64,000 nt of DNA from Tyto alba (GCF_018691265.1 NW_024881279.1:8833243-8897242), one strand, 5' to 3'; counted from the first letter of the stretch, positions 51,150 through 61,579 are shown. The notes: generated by a model from the letters alone, not told the origin. Made by a program: numbers and translations.

Positions 51150-51945
51150 ATCTAACTCCTTCACAAAGACCTCAAGCTCAATTTTAAAATTGCTTCTCAC
51201 CTGTTTGATAGTTAAAAAGCTTCAGTTAATTTTCAGCTTAAATCTATTCACGATCAATTTATGTTTTTTTGCTCCTGTGCCAGTGGCACCATTAGCTTGC
51301 AGAGTTCTTTTCCTCAGTTCATTTATAAAGGGAAATCAGCTTTTCTCTTTGAAATGTTTCTTGTAGACAAATTTCCCAGTCCACATGCTATCTGACCTGC
51401 ACATCTCCAACCTGAATGAATCTTCACTGAACACGAGTGAGCAGAGGTACACCTAGCAATCCAGCACCTCACTTAATAATACTGATCCTTCTTTATCTCT
51501 ACAGGATATACATGTTCTGCTATCTCCAAAGATTAGGTTTGGATTTTTATAGCTGCATAACACCAGTGGCTTGGTGTCCACTTGCAGTTTGATTAATGTG
51601 TCAGGTCATTTTTTTCCTCTGTTGAACTCTCACACCCCAGCAGGAACTATTGTTATATACTTTTAAATGTGTATAACGGTTTTACAATGCTAATATATTG
51701 TAACAAATAGAATGACTTTGCAGTTTACACTATTGTATTTACTTTCATTTCCATTATTCCAGTGCCCAAAGTCATCTAGTTCTTAATCTGCAATATGCTG
51801 AGCATCTTCTGCAATGAAGAATGTTTCTCAACTTTGTGTTATTAGAAAATTAAATTTTCACACTGCAACTTTTTTTGTTTGTTTGTTTGTTTGCAGATAT
51901 TAATGAAAATATTAAATAAGATTAGCCCTAAGGATGATCTTGAGT
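51150..51945 (-). mobile_element. CR1 LINE fragment, 3' half of ORF2, minus strand
   Basis: The plus strand carries, in order, the reverse of the CR1 ORF2 3' half: TTCATTTATAAAGGGAAATC (51319 onward), CTTTATCTCTACAGGATATA (51490 onward), TGGTGTCCACTTGCAGTTTG near 51572, GAATGACTTTGCAGTTTACA near 51711, and TTAATGAAAATATTAAATAA (51900 onward). The last is the reverse of the reverse-transcriptase segment whose protein form is LFNIFIND. The reading frame is destroyed. A (GTTT)n microsatellite interrupts it at 51871-51893. It stops abruptly where a plus-strand CR1 piece begins. CR1 elements are the dominant LINEs of birds and reptiles. Confidence 0.75.
51868..51893. repeat. (GTTT)n microsatellite inside a CR1 fragment
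   Basis: T-rich sequence followed by five GTTT units lies within the minus-strand CR1 piece, between two blocks that would otherwise be adjacent. It is a later expansion or insertion. Confidence 0.85.
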
Positions 51946-52665
51946 TTTGCTGATAGTGTAAAATTACTCAGGGTAGTAAAAATCAAAACTGATTTTAGGG
52001 TTCTGAGGGAGCAATAAACTGGCAGATTAAATTCAGTGTTGATAAATGCAAGGTAATGCACATGGGGAAAACAACACTAAATACACATATAGAATGATAA
52101 GCTCTAAATTAGCTATTATCATTCTGCAAAGAGATCATAGAGTTGCTGTAGATTGCTCAACAAAAACATCTGTTCATTGCCCTGTGGCGGTCTGAAAAGG
52201 TAAATAGAATGTAAGGTATTAAAGCAACCAAGAGCAGTGGGGAAAGCAACACTGTACCACTAAATAAGCCCAAGATTTACCCACACTTTGAATACTGCAT
52301 GCATTGCAAGTCACTGTGTCTCAAAATGAAATAGAAAAAAAAAAAAAACTAGTGAAGATAAAGAGAAGGGCAACAAAGACAATCAAAGACATGGGATGGT
52401 TTCTGTACTAGGAGAGATTAAATAGACAAAAAGTCTTCAACTCTGAAAAGAGGTGACGGGAAGAAGTAATAGAACTAAATAAAATAGTGGCTGGCAGGAA
52501 AAGGTGAATAAGAAATGATTGTTCTCTCTTCCCCTGTGAGAAGAACTTGGAAGCATCAAATGAAATCATAAGCCAGAATTTCTGTAACAGACGAGGACAG
52601 AGTAGGTGCTCCCTACCATCTTTCATGAATTGCCAATATGCACGCACACATAAAGCAAGTACCAT
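51946..52665 (+). mobile_element. CR1 LINE fragment, 3' half of ORF2, plus strand
   Basis: The plus strand starts at the reverse-transcriptase motif: TTTTGCTGATAGTGTAAAATT reads FADSVKLL against the usual FADDTKLL. At 52029-52073 the frame still reads KFSVDKCKVMHMGKT, a hallmark of CR1-clade ORF2. Downstream blocks follow the family order: TAAGCTCTAAATTAGCTATT, CACTTTGAATACTGCATGCA, GAGAAGGGCAACAAAGAC, GGAGAGATTAAATAGAC and CATCAAATGAAATCATAAG. Frameshifts and stops interrupt it, so it is dead. The element is 5'-truncated at the junction with the minus-strand CR1 piece. Confidence 0.85.
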
Positions 52666-52912
52666 GACAGCATTTACCAGTCTTCTTTAGATAAATAGAA
52701 TTCATTAGATGGATAAATGCTGTGTTTTGTGAGTGCAGTTTTCTTGGACACTACTAATAGTAGCACTATCTTAAACAACTAGGTAAAGTTTTGTTTTTTC
52801 TTTTTAAAGGGACACTATTCCATATAGCTTGCATAGGTAACAACGTGATTTTAAATGGAATGCATTCTTTAATACTCCCTCTGTCCTTTTTATCTGGAAT
52901 ATTTCCAGCAAA
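52666..52912. other. Unique spacer between CR1 and LTR
   Basis: About 250 bases of A/T-rich sequence between the end of the CR1 fragment and the target duplication of the 475-bp LTR. No feature was recognised. Confidence 0.5.
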
Positions 52913-53062
52913 CTCCCTGTCCTGGTTGGGGCTGGCCTAGAGCTCCCGTTGGTCTGGCAGCGGGAGGAGCTGCAGCCCCCTGAGACCCCAGGGGCTCCCC
53001 AGGCCCCAGTGCCCTCACCTGTGTGCGGGGGCGGGGGGAGCACAGCTGGAGGGCTGGGCCCC

Positions 53063-53110
53063 GATTGGCTGATAGTCCATGTCATGTGACACTGCGCTCA
53101 CTATAGAAAG
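53063..53110 (+). promoter_or_regulatory. LTR promoter elements (CCAAT and TATA-like)
   Basis: ATTGG (CCAAT in reverse) at 53064-53068 and TATAGA at 53102-53107, about 38 bases apart, stand where an LTR promoter should. Transcription would start near 53130 on the plus strand if the LTR is active. Confidence 0.5.
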
Positions 53111-53262
53111 GCAGGAGAGGGCCGGGAGGGGCTCTCACTTCTGGGAGTGTGGCTGTGGGGCCTCTGTGTTTGGGATCACCAGCCAGGAGCAGGCATGTGG
53201 TGAGTAGCTGTATTGTACGTTACCTGTTGGTACTGCTGTCAGCGTATTATTCTGTTACTGTT

Positions 53263-53268
53263 ATTAAA
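53263..53268 (+). terminator. LTR polyadenylation signal ATTAAA
   Basis: ATTAAA in TTATTAAACTG, about 160 bp after the TATA-like box, marks the R/U5 part of the LTR. Confidence 0.5.
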
Positions 53269-54591
53269 CTGTTTTTATCTCAACCCGCGAGTCTCCCTTT
53301 GCCCCTCCGATTCCCTCCCCATTCCCAAGTAGGGGGAGGGTGGGTGAGTGACTGCGTGGCGTCTAGCTGCCAACCAGGCTCAAACCATGACACTCCCAGT
53401 GAGTGGCTGTCAATTTGGCCTGTGACTTTGCTACAGTACCCATAAAATTAGCAGGACACAAATTAGTATTAGCAGGAAATCTCCTGATCACCAGGAGATC
53501 AGTTGTCACTTTCAATGACACTTACTGCCACCCCAATCCTAGTAACTGTCCTACAGGGAAGAAGAAAAAAAAAAGTCTGGTAAGGTCAGCCCAAAAAATG
53601 TATTAGTCTGGAATACCTAGTTTTGGGATTTTTTTTTTCCAATTATTAGAAGTAGCTGATCCTTCCAGAATCCTTTAGGGATGTCTTAAGTCAAATTAAG
53701 ACACCATATATACTGACAAAGTATATGAGCACTGGGGATCAGACCACCTTGTGTTGGTCCCGCTGTGCAGGTGAAGAACACCAAAGATTTTCCACATACT
53801 GCATCAAAAGCATAAAGTCTGGCCAGTTGTCAAAAAGTCCCTGGTCATTCCTGGAGAGAAGCACAACAGACACATTTCCCAGTCTGTCTGTCAAAAGGAG
53901 GAATGTGTCTGTGCCCCAGACTCTAAGAGAAGGAAAATCATAGAAATCATAATTGGAACTGTTACCAAAATACTGATTTGTTTGAGCAGAGGCCAGAATA
54001 AAAAGCACTCACAGTTAATTCCCAACCTACTTGAAGCCAAAGAGGATTTTTTTGGAAAATGAGTTATGAAAGTTTTACTAAAACTTCCTCAGTTTGTTGG
54101 AAATTCTGGCATGGTAGCTGTGTAGCTTACTTAAAAGGTCAATGAGAATCTCATGAATAAAACCTAACACTATAATGAAAACACAGTATTTAAAATTTCT
54201 CTGGCTCTCCTTGCTCAAAACTGATTAAGAACAGAAGTGCTGCTATCCTGTAAAATGCTTGTAAATGAGTCATCCTTTCATCAGCAAAGTCCCAAAAGTT
54301 CAGATGCAATTGCTTAGGAAAGAACATTTTCAAACCCATGGCATATCAGTTGGAAGATGCTGATAACTTCCAATCCGCAGGAGAGCCCTGCTAAAAAAAA
54401 AAGCTCAGATAACTTCTCTTTTAAGGTTTCCCCAGCTGACTGATTAAAAAAGTCACAACAGAAAATTCAAAGGTCACATTTTCTCAAGTGTCATGGAGAA
54501 CCAACTATCTGAGCAATTACATGAGATAAAGATGCAAAACACTAAAGCACTGTGAGATCATAGTTAGTCTTCCAATTTTTTTGGTGCCTTT

Positions 54592-54608
54592 AAAAAAAAA
54601 AAAAAAAA
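54592..54608. repeat. Poly-A run (17 A)
   Basis: A homopolymer of 17 A. No retroposon body was recognised before it. Confidence 0.88.
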
Positions 54609-56027
54609 CCAACCACAAGGTGGAGGGGAAAGCTTTCCTTCTTTAAATTACAATTACATTTTAGGAAAAACCTTACTGGAGATATGCCACTACCAGAGGG
54701 GGGAATATGCTTTTACTATATTTTGTTATTTTGCTTGAGGAACTGGTCTAATTTATATCAGCTAGAAGCACTTTTTAAGATGAATAGAAAGCAGAAGGAT
54801 TTACCTGGGTTTATACTCTCATGAATCTATTTTAGATATCTCTGAAGGACAAAATTGAAGGTCAGTTTTACTGTCTATAGAAGCCAATCAGAAAACTTGA
54901 AAATGATAAATTTTGCTCCAGATGATAACAAAGAAAAGATTGAGGATTTTGATACTAATTCGGAAAAATCTTTCTTTTAATATAATAAGGTATTATGTCT
55001 CCTGGACATAGCAGCTGAGAATTGGACTAGTGGTTTATTACAGCAAATAGGAAATTTGAGAGACAAAGAGGAAGCTTCTAAGGGAAAAACTTTTAAAACA
55101 ACGTGTATAAGGCGTGCATGGTGTCTCTTCTTGTCTTGTTCTCCCTGCACGTGCCATTCTTGGATATAATCAGCGGGATTTGTTTTTCCTCTCTTAGATG
55201 TTGACAATGGATTACACATGTCAATGGAGATGGTAAGGAGTTGCTATAGGCGTATTCTGGATATGAGAACTTTGGATTCCTGTAAAGACAAGCACAGGGT
55301 GGTCAAAGAGACCTGAAAAAAACATTGCCAAGGCATACGTTAGGCTGACAGAGCAATGATTTGCAGTCCCTCTCCTAAAATACTGGTTTTTTCCTGTGCC
55401 ATGCTGGGATATTTAAGCGAAGTGGGAATTTCGAGTGACAGATTTACTCGGAGAGCCCCAGATGAGAAGTGAACTTCTGGAACTGAACAGATCATTACCT
55501 TGAGGCAGAAGCAAGCCTCATGAGGAGGCATAAACTTCTGCCTGGAAGCATACCCCCACTCAGAGGGAGTTACATATCACGATGTGGAAACGGGTACCCA
55601 GACTTTGTGCTGCCTCCACTGCAGCAAGCAGGTGGGTCCAGGAAGAAGGAATTGTGGGCAGCAAAGAGAAAAAAAATCTCTGCAAAGAAATAAGAACCTT
55701 AGGAAGAGCATAAAGAGATTCAGAAAGAAATGAACAGGACTTCCCAGTGATTGGATGCTGTGTAGTAAGGCCCACTGTCCCATGACTACCAGCAGAGCGA
55801 CAATGGTGCAAAGGGTTGTGGTTAAATTCAAACCTGGATGAGGAAAGTAACCTGCTGAGTCCAAAACCATTGTAATAACATGAGAAAAGCTTTTTGGCTT
55901 GCAATGAGCTCCAGCAGACTTGAAATAAGGGCAGTCTGCCTTACCAAAATGAAAGATTTGCAGAAGAAGGAAAAATATGCACTCCTAATTTTTACAGGTT
56001 TTGCTTTTCATTATCAGATTTTAAAAA

Positions 56028-56056
56028 GCAAGCAAGCAAACAAACAAACAAAAAAA
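56028..56056. repeat. (GCAA)n(CAAA)n microsatellite
   Basis: Tetranucleotide units AGCA then AACA, about 29 bases on the plus strand. Confidence 0.85.
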
Positions 56057-57082
56057 TCCCCAAATCCCACATGGCTGCTCTGCCTTCATTGGAGTACTGA
56101 GATATGTACTTGCTGAATCAGAATGTAGACATAAAACATTTTTTTTTCTAAACAGCATCAGAGTTACCTGCTACTGTTTTAATGTATCTGGAGCTGGTTC
56201 TTCCTTTTTTTGAGAAGTGCTATCTCAAGCCTGCTGCATACATTTTATGGCAGGAGAACATCTTATGAGAAATTCAATCTGGGATACCTTGAGATCTACT
56301 AGAACTGAGAGAAAGAAGTTTCAAATACAGTTTGTTTCTGTGATTTTTGTTTTTTTTTAAGTCTGTGGTTTTATTCTCCAGTTTGAAAAACCAGTTCAAC
56401 CAGCTTAAGTTAATCAAGCAATTTAAATGGAGTTGGACAGTAAACCATTTAGAAACTGATGGCCAGTTTCTAAGGAGGTGTGAACACTTACTTCTCTTTC
56501 TGCAGAGGTGCCAGGAGAGGGAAATGGGGACCTTCATAGGAAAGAAAGTCATGGAGCAAAGAAAAGCCTTTGGCAGAGTGTCAGAACCTGGGAACAGTTG
56601 TGAGCACTGGCACTGTCCTCATGGAAGCAGGCAGGTCAGTTCAAGGGCAGGGAAAACAACCACATCAGGTTGCAGGGCAGGAGGCGTGAGGACAACCACT
56701 TCCTCCTGATCTGTTGAGATGCCAAGGATGGCTGTGAACAGGACTGCGATCTAGACACATGAACATTCATGGCTGAATGAGTTGGAAAACCCTTTCCGAC
56801 TGTCCACATATTTCTAGGAGGCTCAGGACATAATCAGTGCTTTCATAACACAAGTAATTGATACTCCTAAGCATCACATACGCCAGTATTGATGTCGTGG
56901 TTTAGGCCTGATTGACAGCCAACCACAATGCAGCACCTCTCTCTCCCTTCCCCTCCGGCAATGAGAAGGGACAGAGAAGCCAGGCTTGGGGTTCAAGATA
57001 GGACTGGGATGGGGGAAAATCCCCCTTTTATGATCATGAGCAAAAGGCAGACTCGTTAGGGGAAGAAAAAAAAGAACATACA

Positions 57083-57088
57083 TTTATT
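57083..57088 (-). terminator. LTR polyadenylation signal AATAAA
   Basis: TTTATT on the plus strand (AATAAA on the minus strand) is followed downstream by a TGTTCTTTTTTTTC U/GU-rich stretch, as expected of a functional poly(A) signal. It lies about 715 bp after the TATA box, which implies an unusually long R region. Confidence 0.5.
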
Positions 57089-57802
57089 ACAGACACTAAC
57101 AACACATAACAGAGTAGGACAGTGAGAAGCATTGCCACATCTTGAGAACACCTTCCCCCCACCCCTCCTTTCTTCCCGGGCTCAGCTCTGCTCCCGATAT
57201 CTCTACCTCCTCCCCCAGTGGCGCAGGGGCAGGGAATGGGGGGTGCAGTCAGCGCTGCCACTTCCTTCATCTTCGGTGAGGGGAGTGTCCGGAACTTGTT
57301 ACCCCCTGCTCCATCGTGGTCCCCCTCTCACAGGAGACAGTCCTCCACAAACTTTCTCTGACTTGAATTCCTCCCATGGGCCGCAGCGTTCCCCACACTG
57401 CTCCGTCATGGGTCACTAACTTCCTCCGACTGGATTCTCTCCCACGGCTGCAGCCCTTCCCGAGCTGCTCCGGCGTGGGACTCCCCCGCATGCTGCAATC
57501 CTCCCAGCACTGAATTACAGCAGCGGGGCTACCTTTTTCCATGAGACCCCGGCCTTCTTCGGGCACAGAACCTTGATCAGCTGAGCAGGAACAACAGGCT
57601 GTAAATCAATGTCTGCTCCACCGTAGATCTTCATGGGTGGCAGGGGGGGCCGCCCTGCCGTCTCACCACAGGATACAGGGGGGTCTCTGCTCCGGCACAC
57701 CTCCCCCCTCCTTTCTTCCTCCGTTCCTCCACTGACCTTGGTGTTTATGCAGCTGCAGCAACTCCTCCTCACAAGTCCCCCTGCCCGTCGCCACGTCCCT
57801 TC

Positions 57803-57836
57803 TTAAATACGTTATCGCAGAGGCACAGCTGATTGG
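57803..57836 (-). promoter_or_regulatory. LTR promoter elements (CCAAT and TATA)
   Basis: The minus strand reads GAGCCAATC (CCAAT at 57836-57832) and then, 23 bases on, TATTTAAG (57809-57803). This is a good core promoter layout, about 130-165 bp from the LTR start. Transcription would run leftward. Confidence 0.6.
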
Positions 57837-57971
57837 CTCAATTTCCCAAACAGAAGTGGAGCTGACGTGGAGCTGGGGGAGCTTCGAGAAGCTTCTCACA
57901 GGGGGCCGCCCCGATAGCCCCCTCCCCTGCCACCAAAAAACTCCACCACTCACTCAACCCAGGACAATTGA

Positions 57972-59174
57972 GGACAATGATCTGAACCCAATGGCTTTCT
58001 GAAACCCTATCTGGATGCCAGCTGCCACCATTGTTTCTCATGCAAGAGTAAGGCTTGGAAAATTGCCCCAAGACTACAGGACTGGACACCTTCCTACTCA
58101 AGCCTGTACCTAAGAAAAAGACATAGCATCAAGGGAGCCCACAAGCATTACAAATGTAAGGTACAACATTGGCTGCTTAAGTAGTTTCAGATTCCCCACT
58201 AGCAAGAGATATCTCTGTAAGCACCACTTAGCTTTTATTTTTTCATGTAATATTTTCAAATGCTAACAAATCCTGCAGTGATTTGGTCCTCCTTGTAATA
58301 TGAGGTGATTAAGATCTTTTCTGTCACAGAGTGCTCAGTTTTTCCTTTGTGTCAGAGTCTTTATTCTCTATGTGGTAGCATGTTATAGTACCACTCAACT
58401 TGTCAGGAATTTTTTTATTTCTGTTTTATGAAAGAATTCTTATCTTCTAAACTCTTTCTCTAATCCTCCTGGAACAATCTCTGTTTCAATTATTAAAGGT
58501 AACCTCTTAGACTCATGCAATTAAAAATTAAATTATTTGAAATGTTAGACTGTTAGTTAGAGCAGACTTCAGCCTTGATATGTTTTTTTATTCCTTGAGC
58601 AGTGACACTGAAATCAAGATTTCAACTAGTATGCTGCAGAGCAATTCCACCAATCTGTGTCTGTGAACCCCAGTAGAAAGGCAAATATAGTAAGCTCTGT
58701 CCATTATTACAGCTATTATATGCAATTTTGCTTGTGAACTTGAATAAAAATTTTACTGTATTTATTGAGTTTACTTTGGTTTTGTTTTGGTTTGTTTTTC
58801 TGTAAGACCCATCTTCCACAGTCATGTTTTTTATTAGGCATCTCAGCATTCATATTTCTTTTAATTTAATTTCATTTTATTTAATTTCTAAGTTTCATAA
58901 TTACATAGAAATACTTGATATGACAAACTGTAAAAGTCTTCAAAGCAAAAAGCCAACGTAGTTTATATATAATGTTTGGTCACAATTTTTAGAAAAATCT
59001 CATTTGGGGAGTAATTTCAGGTAGCATTTTGGGATTGTGACCATGTTGAGTGGATTTACATTCCTTCCTTCACCTTGCTGTCTCCTATGCTTGAACTAAC
59101 CTCAGTGTAACAAGCACGAGTGCATGAGGATGGGGAAAAATTGATGTCCAACATCAACAATGGCAGCTAAGGAC
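57972..59174. other. Unique non-coding DNA
   Basis: A/T-rich sequence with a TTTAATTTAATTT low-complexity patch at 58859-58890. No gene or named repeat was recognised. Confidence 0.5.
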
Positions 59175-59510
59175 TTTTCTGTGATCAAAATGGCAAGCTG
59201 GATGGTAGGAACATCAAGAACAGAAAGCAAAACAAAATACAATTATGCATCTTTATAAATCTATGACATTCTACATATTGAAAAAAATTATAGGTTGTAC
59301 CACAGTATTTCCAAGATGATGAAAAAAACCTGAGATATGATGAGGAAAATGAGAATATGAGACAGATTCTGGAAGAGGATAGCCTAGGAATCCTGAACCT
59401 GACAAAGAGACACCTGTGTAAAGTGGATAAGGGATATTAATAATGATTTTTTAATTGCACAAGTGCTAAGGGGACCCAATGAAATGATCAGGCACCGAGT
59501 TTAAAATCAA
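59175..59510 (+). mobile_element. CR1 LINE fragment, 3' part of ORF2
   Basis: GGATGGTAGGAACATCAAGA (59199 onward), the CTTTATAAATCTATGACA block near 59251, AAGTGGATAAGGGATATTAA near 59421, and GGGACCCAATGAAATGATCA with GGCACCGAGTTTAAAATC (59471-59508) follow the order of a CR1-clade ORF2 3' end, where the usual last block is GGTCACCCAATGAAATTAAT, AGGCAGCAGGTTTAAAAC. The piece covers the region just 3' of the KCKVMH motif. It has lost its reading frame through indels. Confidence 0.72.
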
Positions 59511-61189
59511 TTATTCTCAGGTACTCTCTTGAGAGGTAGTTTGTTTCCATCTTCATCAGCCCAATGCCTCAGCCCTCTGTGGGGCAGGCTGTCAGGTAGA
59601 TGTGTTACTTCACTGAAGTGTGGCAGTTTCTGCCCCTCTGTGCCCCCTTATCTCGACACCCTGAAATTCACTGTTGGACAAAATTTATCAGTTCACTACA
59701 GGCATATCTAGAAACTCCCTTTTGAACAATGCATTTGTTACTTTTTATCTTGCCACATAGCTGTGCCTAAAGGCCACAACTAGAGCACATCACTGAATGA
59801 GGTTGGCCTTTATTCCTGAAACTGTCTGTAGCCTAAAAATCAAGACATAATGCAGAGATAAGAAGCTGGTCAGGTAGTCAAGAGGGAGAGGATAAACTAC
59901 ATTGAAAAGTGGTTGTAGACAAACATGACAGGTTTTTCAGAAATATTTGTCTATCTATCTACACATACACATGTGTATATGCTACTGCTAAAATATGTTT
60001 CTTTGAACATGATGATATTTTTATAATTTCCATCAGTTTAATGGAATTAACCTTCCCTTTATAACAATGGATTGATTTCTTAAGATGACTAGGCAAAACA
60101 ACTTGAATTTCCTCCTTGTCCTGATAAAACACCCAGTTACAGAAATCTCTACTTTCTGAGGTCAAACACAGACAGCTGGTCAATTTGTTAATTAGCCTAT
60201 TAATAAATTGGACACACTTCTTCCTCATCAAATAATAATCATGACAACTTCTCACACATTTCTCTATTTTTTTCCTTTCACTCCACTGTCTTCAAGTTCA
60301 TTTGTGGGCTTTCTCCTTGTTGAACTTGGTTCAAAGCTTCAACGCTGGATGCTTCGTCCTATAGAGCCATCAAAAGTGATAGTCCTAGAAATGAAGATCT
60401 GGCTCCTGTTTCTCATTCACAGCCCCAATGCAAAGCCCCTGCCTTCCTGCACTGCCTGACTGTGCAATCTGGAGAAAGGACCTTGCTGCTCAGCAAGACC
60501 AAATGGTTCCAAACAAAACTGAAGCCATTCCCTTCCCACTCCAGATACATTTTATATTCTCTAAGTCCACCTGCAGTCTCGGGACTGTCTTAACAACACT
60601 GGATCAAAGTTTGCAAATAATTTCACTTGACAAACATAGAAATACAAAGTGTTGAATTTTGTTGTTCGTCAAGCAGAAGATTCAGAAGTTTCATTTCCAA
60701 GCAGTGTTTCAGACTGAAGAGTAATGTCATGTCTTCTGAAAGGAGGATTATCAATGACGTATCATTTTGCATCAAATCAAACTCCCCCATGATTTGTTCC
60801 CAGTTTATTTATTTATACGAGAGAAATAGATAAACAAAAAGCACAAATTGGCTCCAATATTTTTTATTTGTTCTAAATTTTTATTTTTTCATCTAGCAAA
60901 AAACAAAAATTAGATATCTGTTGAGCTCTTAACATAAGCATTCTCAAATTCATTGTTGCCAGACTCAGGGTTTTATGGTGATTCCTGCCCAGTTTACAAA
61001 TACCATAAAACTTCACTTTCTTGAAGCATGCAGTCAGGTAAGAATCTCAGCTCATCCCTTCAAAAGTCTTTTTCAAGCTCTCTCAGCCTCATTAGAAAGA
61101 TTGGGAACATGGCCTGAAGGCACACCTTTGGTTTAGTATCTAAAGGCAAACTAAAATATCCCCAATGGATTACACTTCCAACAGCAGCT
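59511..61189. other. Unique non-coding DNA
   Basis: A short TCTATCTATCTA/ACACATACACATGTGTATAT patch lies at about 59950-59980. No gene or named repeat was recognised. Confidence 0.5.
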
Positions 61190-61256
61190 CTGAAAGGGGT
61201 TTGGACCAGAGGGCCTCTAGAGATCTTTTCCAACTTAGTATTTTCTTTGATTCTCC
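61190..61256 (+). mobile_element. CR1 3' end (3' UTR)
   Basis: AAAGGGGTTTGGACCAGAGG, CCTCTAGAGATCTTTTCCAAC and TTCTTTGATTCT match the highly characteristic 3' terminus of avian CR1 (GGTTGGACTAGATGATCT, AGAGGTCCCTTCCAACC, ATTCTATGATTCT). This is a 5'-truncated copy of roughly 65-100 bp. The terminal octamer repeats are mutated. It is the best single clue that the window is avian. Confidence 0.82.
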
Positions 61257-61579
61257 AATATCCTCACTTCAGATGATAGTTTGAGGGTATCTGAGAGTCA
61301 GTCTCAGAGGATTTTAAGATCTCACTGTTGATTTTGTAGCTCCCACAGATTTCAGTGAGAACTGTAGATGCTCAGACCCAATTCTTTGTGTCAGATCTCC
61401 CTCTGCAAAACATTGCTTCTCTCCCTCACAGAGCCTCTCTGGTCATTGAGAGTAATGACCTGTCTCTATAACACACACCTCATGTAAGGTTTGGGAAGAA
61501 TATATAATTACAACAACTAGCAGAAAGTCCTTATTAGCTGACAGAATGGGTTTTCTCTTCAAGATGGGCATATGACGTC

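Larger units (their letters stand above)
52918..53392 (+). mobile_element. 475-bp ERVL-like solo LTR
   Basis: The segment begins TGTCCTGGTT and ends CCATGACA, the TG...CA ends of retroviral LTRs. It is flanked by a perfect 5-bp target duplication, CTCCC at 52913-52917 and 53393-53397; five bases is the length expected for ERVL-type insertions. Its U3 is G/C-rich. A GATTGGCT (reverse CCAAT) motif at 53063-53070 and a CTATAGAAAG TATA-like box at 53101-53110 precede an ATTAAA signal at 53263-53268. The U5 is G-rich and ends in the CAGGCTCAAACCATGACA pattern common in bird ERV LTRs. There is no internal gag-pol sequence, so it is a solo LTR left by recombination. Confidence 0.88.
53398..56892. 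other. Unique non-coding DNA between two LTRs
   Basis: Apart from an A17 run (54592-54608) and a (CAAA)n tract (56028-56056), this is unique sequence. Open frames up to 120 codons have no recognised domain. No internal ERV sequence links the two flanking LTRs, which are in opposite orientations. Confidence 0.5.
56893..57966 (-). mobile_element. 1,074-bp ERVL-like solo LTR, CpG-rich
   Basis: On the plus strand it opens TGTCGTGGTTTAGG and closes CCCAGGACA, so the minus strand reads TGTCCTGGG...CCACGACA. The flanks are a perfect 5-bp target duplication, ATTGA at 56888-56892 and 57967-57971. Minus-strand signals in order: CCAAT (57832-57836), TATTTAA (57803-57809) and AATAAA (57083-57088). The middle holds degenerate repeats of a TGCTCC(G/A)NCGTGGG-like word (plus-strand starts 57307, 57399, 57466, 57614) and CACTGACCTTGGTG near 57730, features I recall from a widespread bird ERV LTR family. 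It is much richer in G/C and CpG than its surroundings, consistent with a younger insertion. No internal region remains. Minus-strand open frames within it are by-products. Confidence 0.9.

Noticed and set aside
51150..52665. Single CR1 with a 5' inversion (twin priming)
   Set aside because: In a 5' inversion the inverted arm must lie upstream in the element and not overlap the other arm. Here both arms cover the KCKVMH region and the 3' part of ORF2.
57267..57953. Several overlapping minus-strand open frames of 85-99 codons
   Set aside because: They lie inside the solo LTR, where high G/C content reduces stop codons. LTRs do not normally encode protein, and the frames overlap each other.
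52918..57966. A complete provirus bounded by the two LTRs
   Set aside because: The LTRs face opposite directions, differ in length and most of their sequence, and each has its own 5-bp target duplication. The DNA between them has no gag, pol or env character that I recognise.
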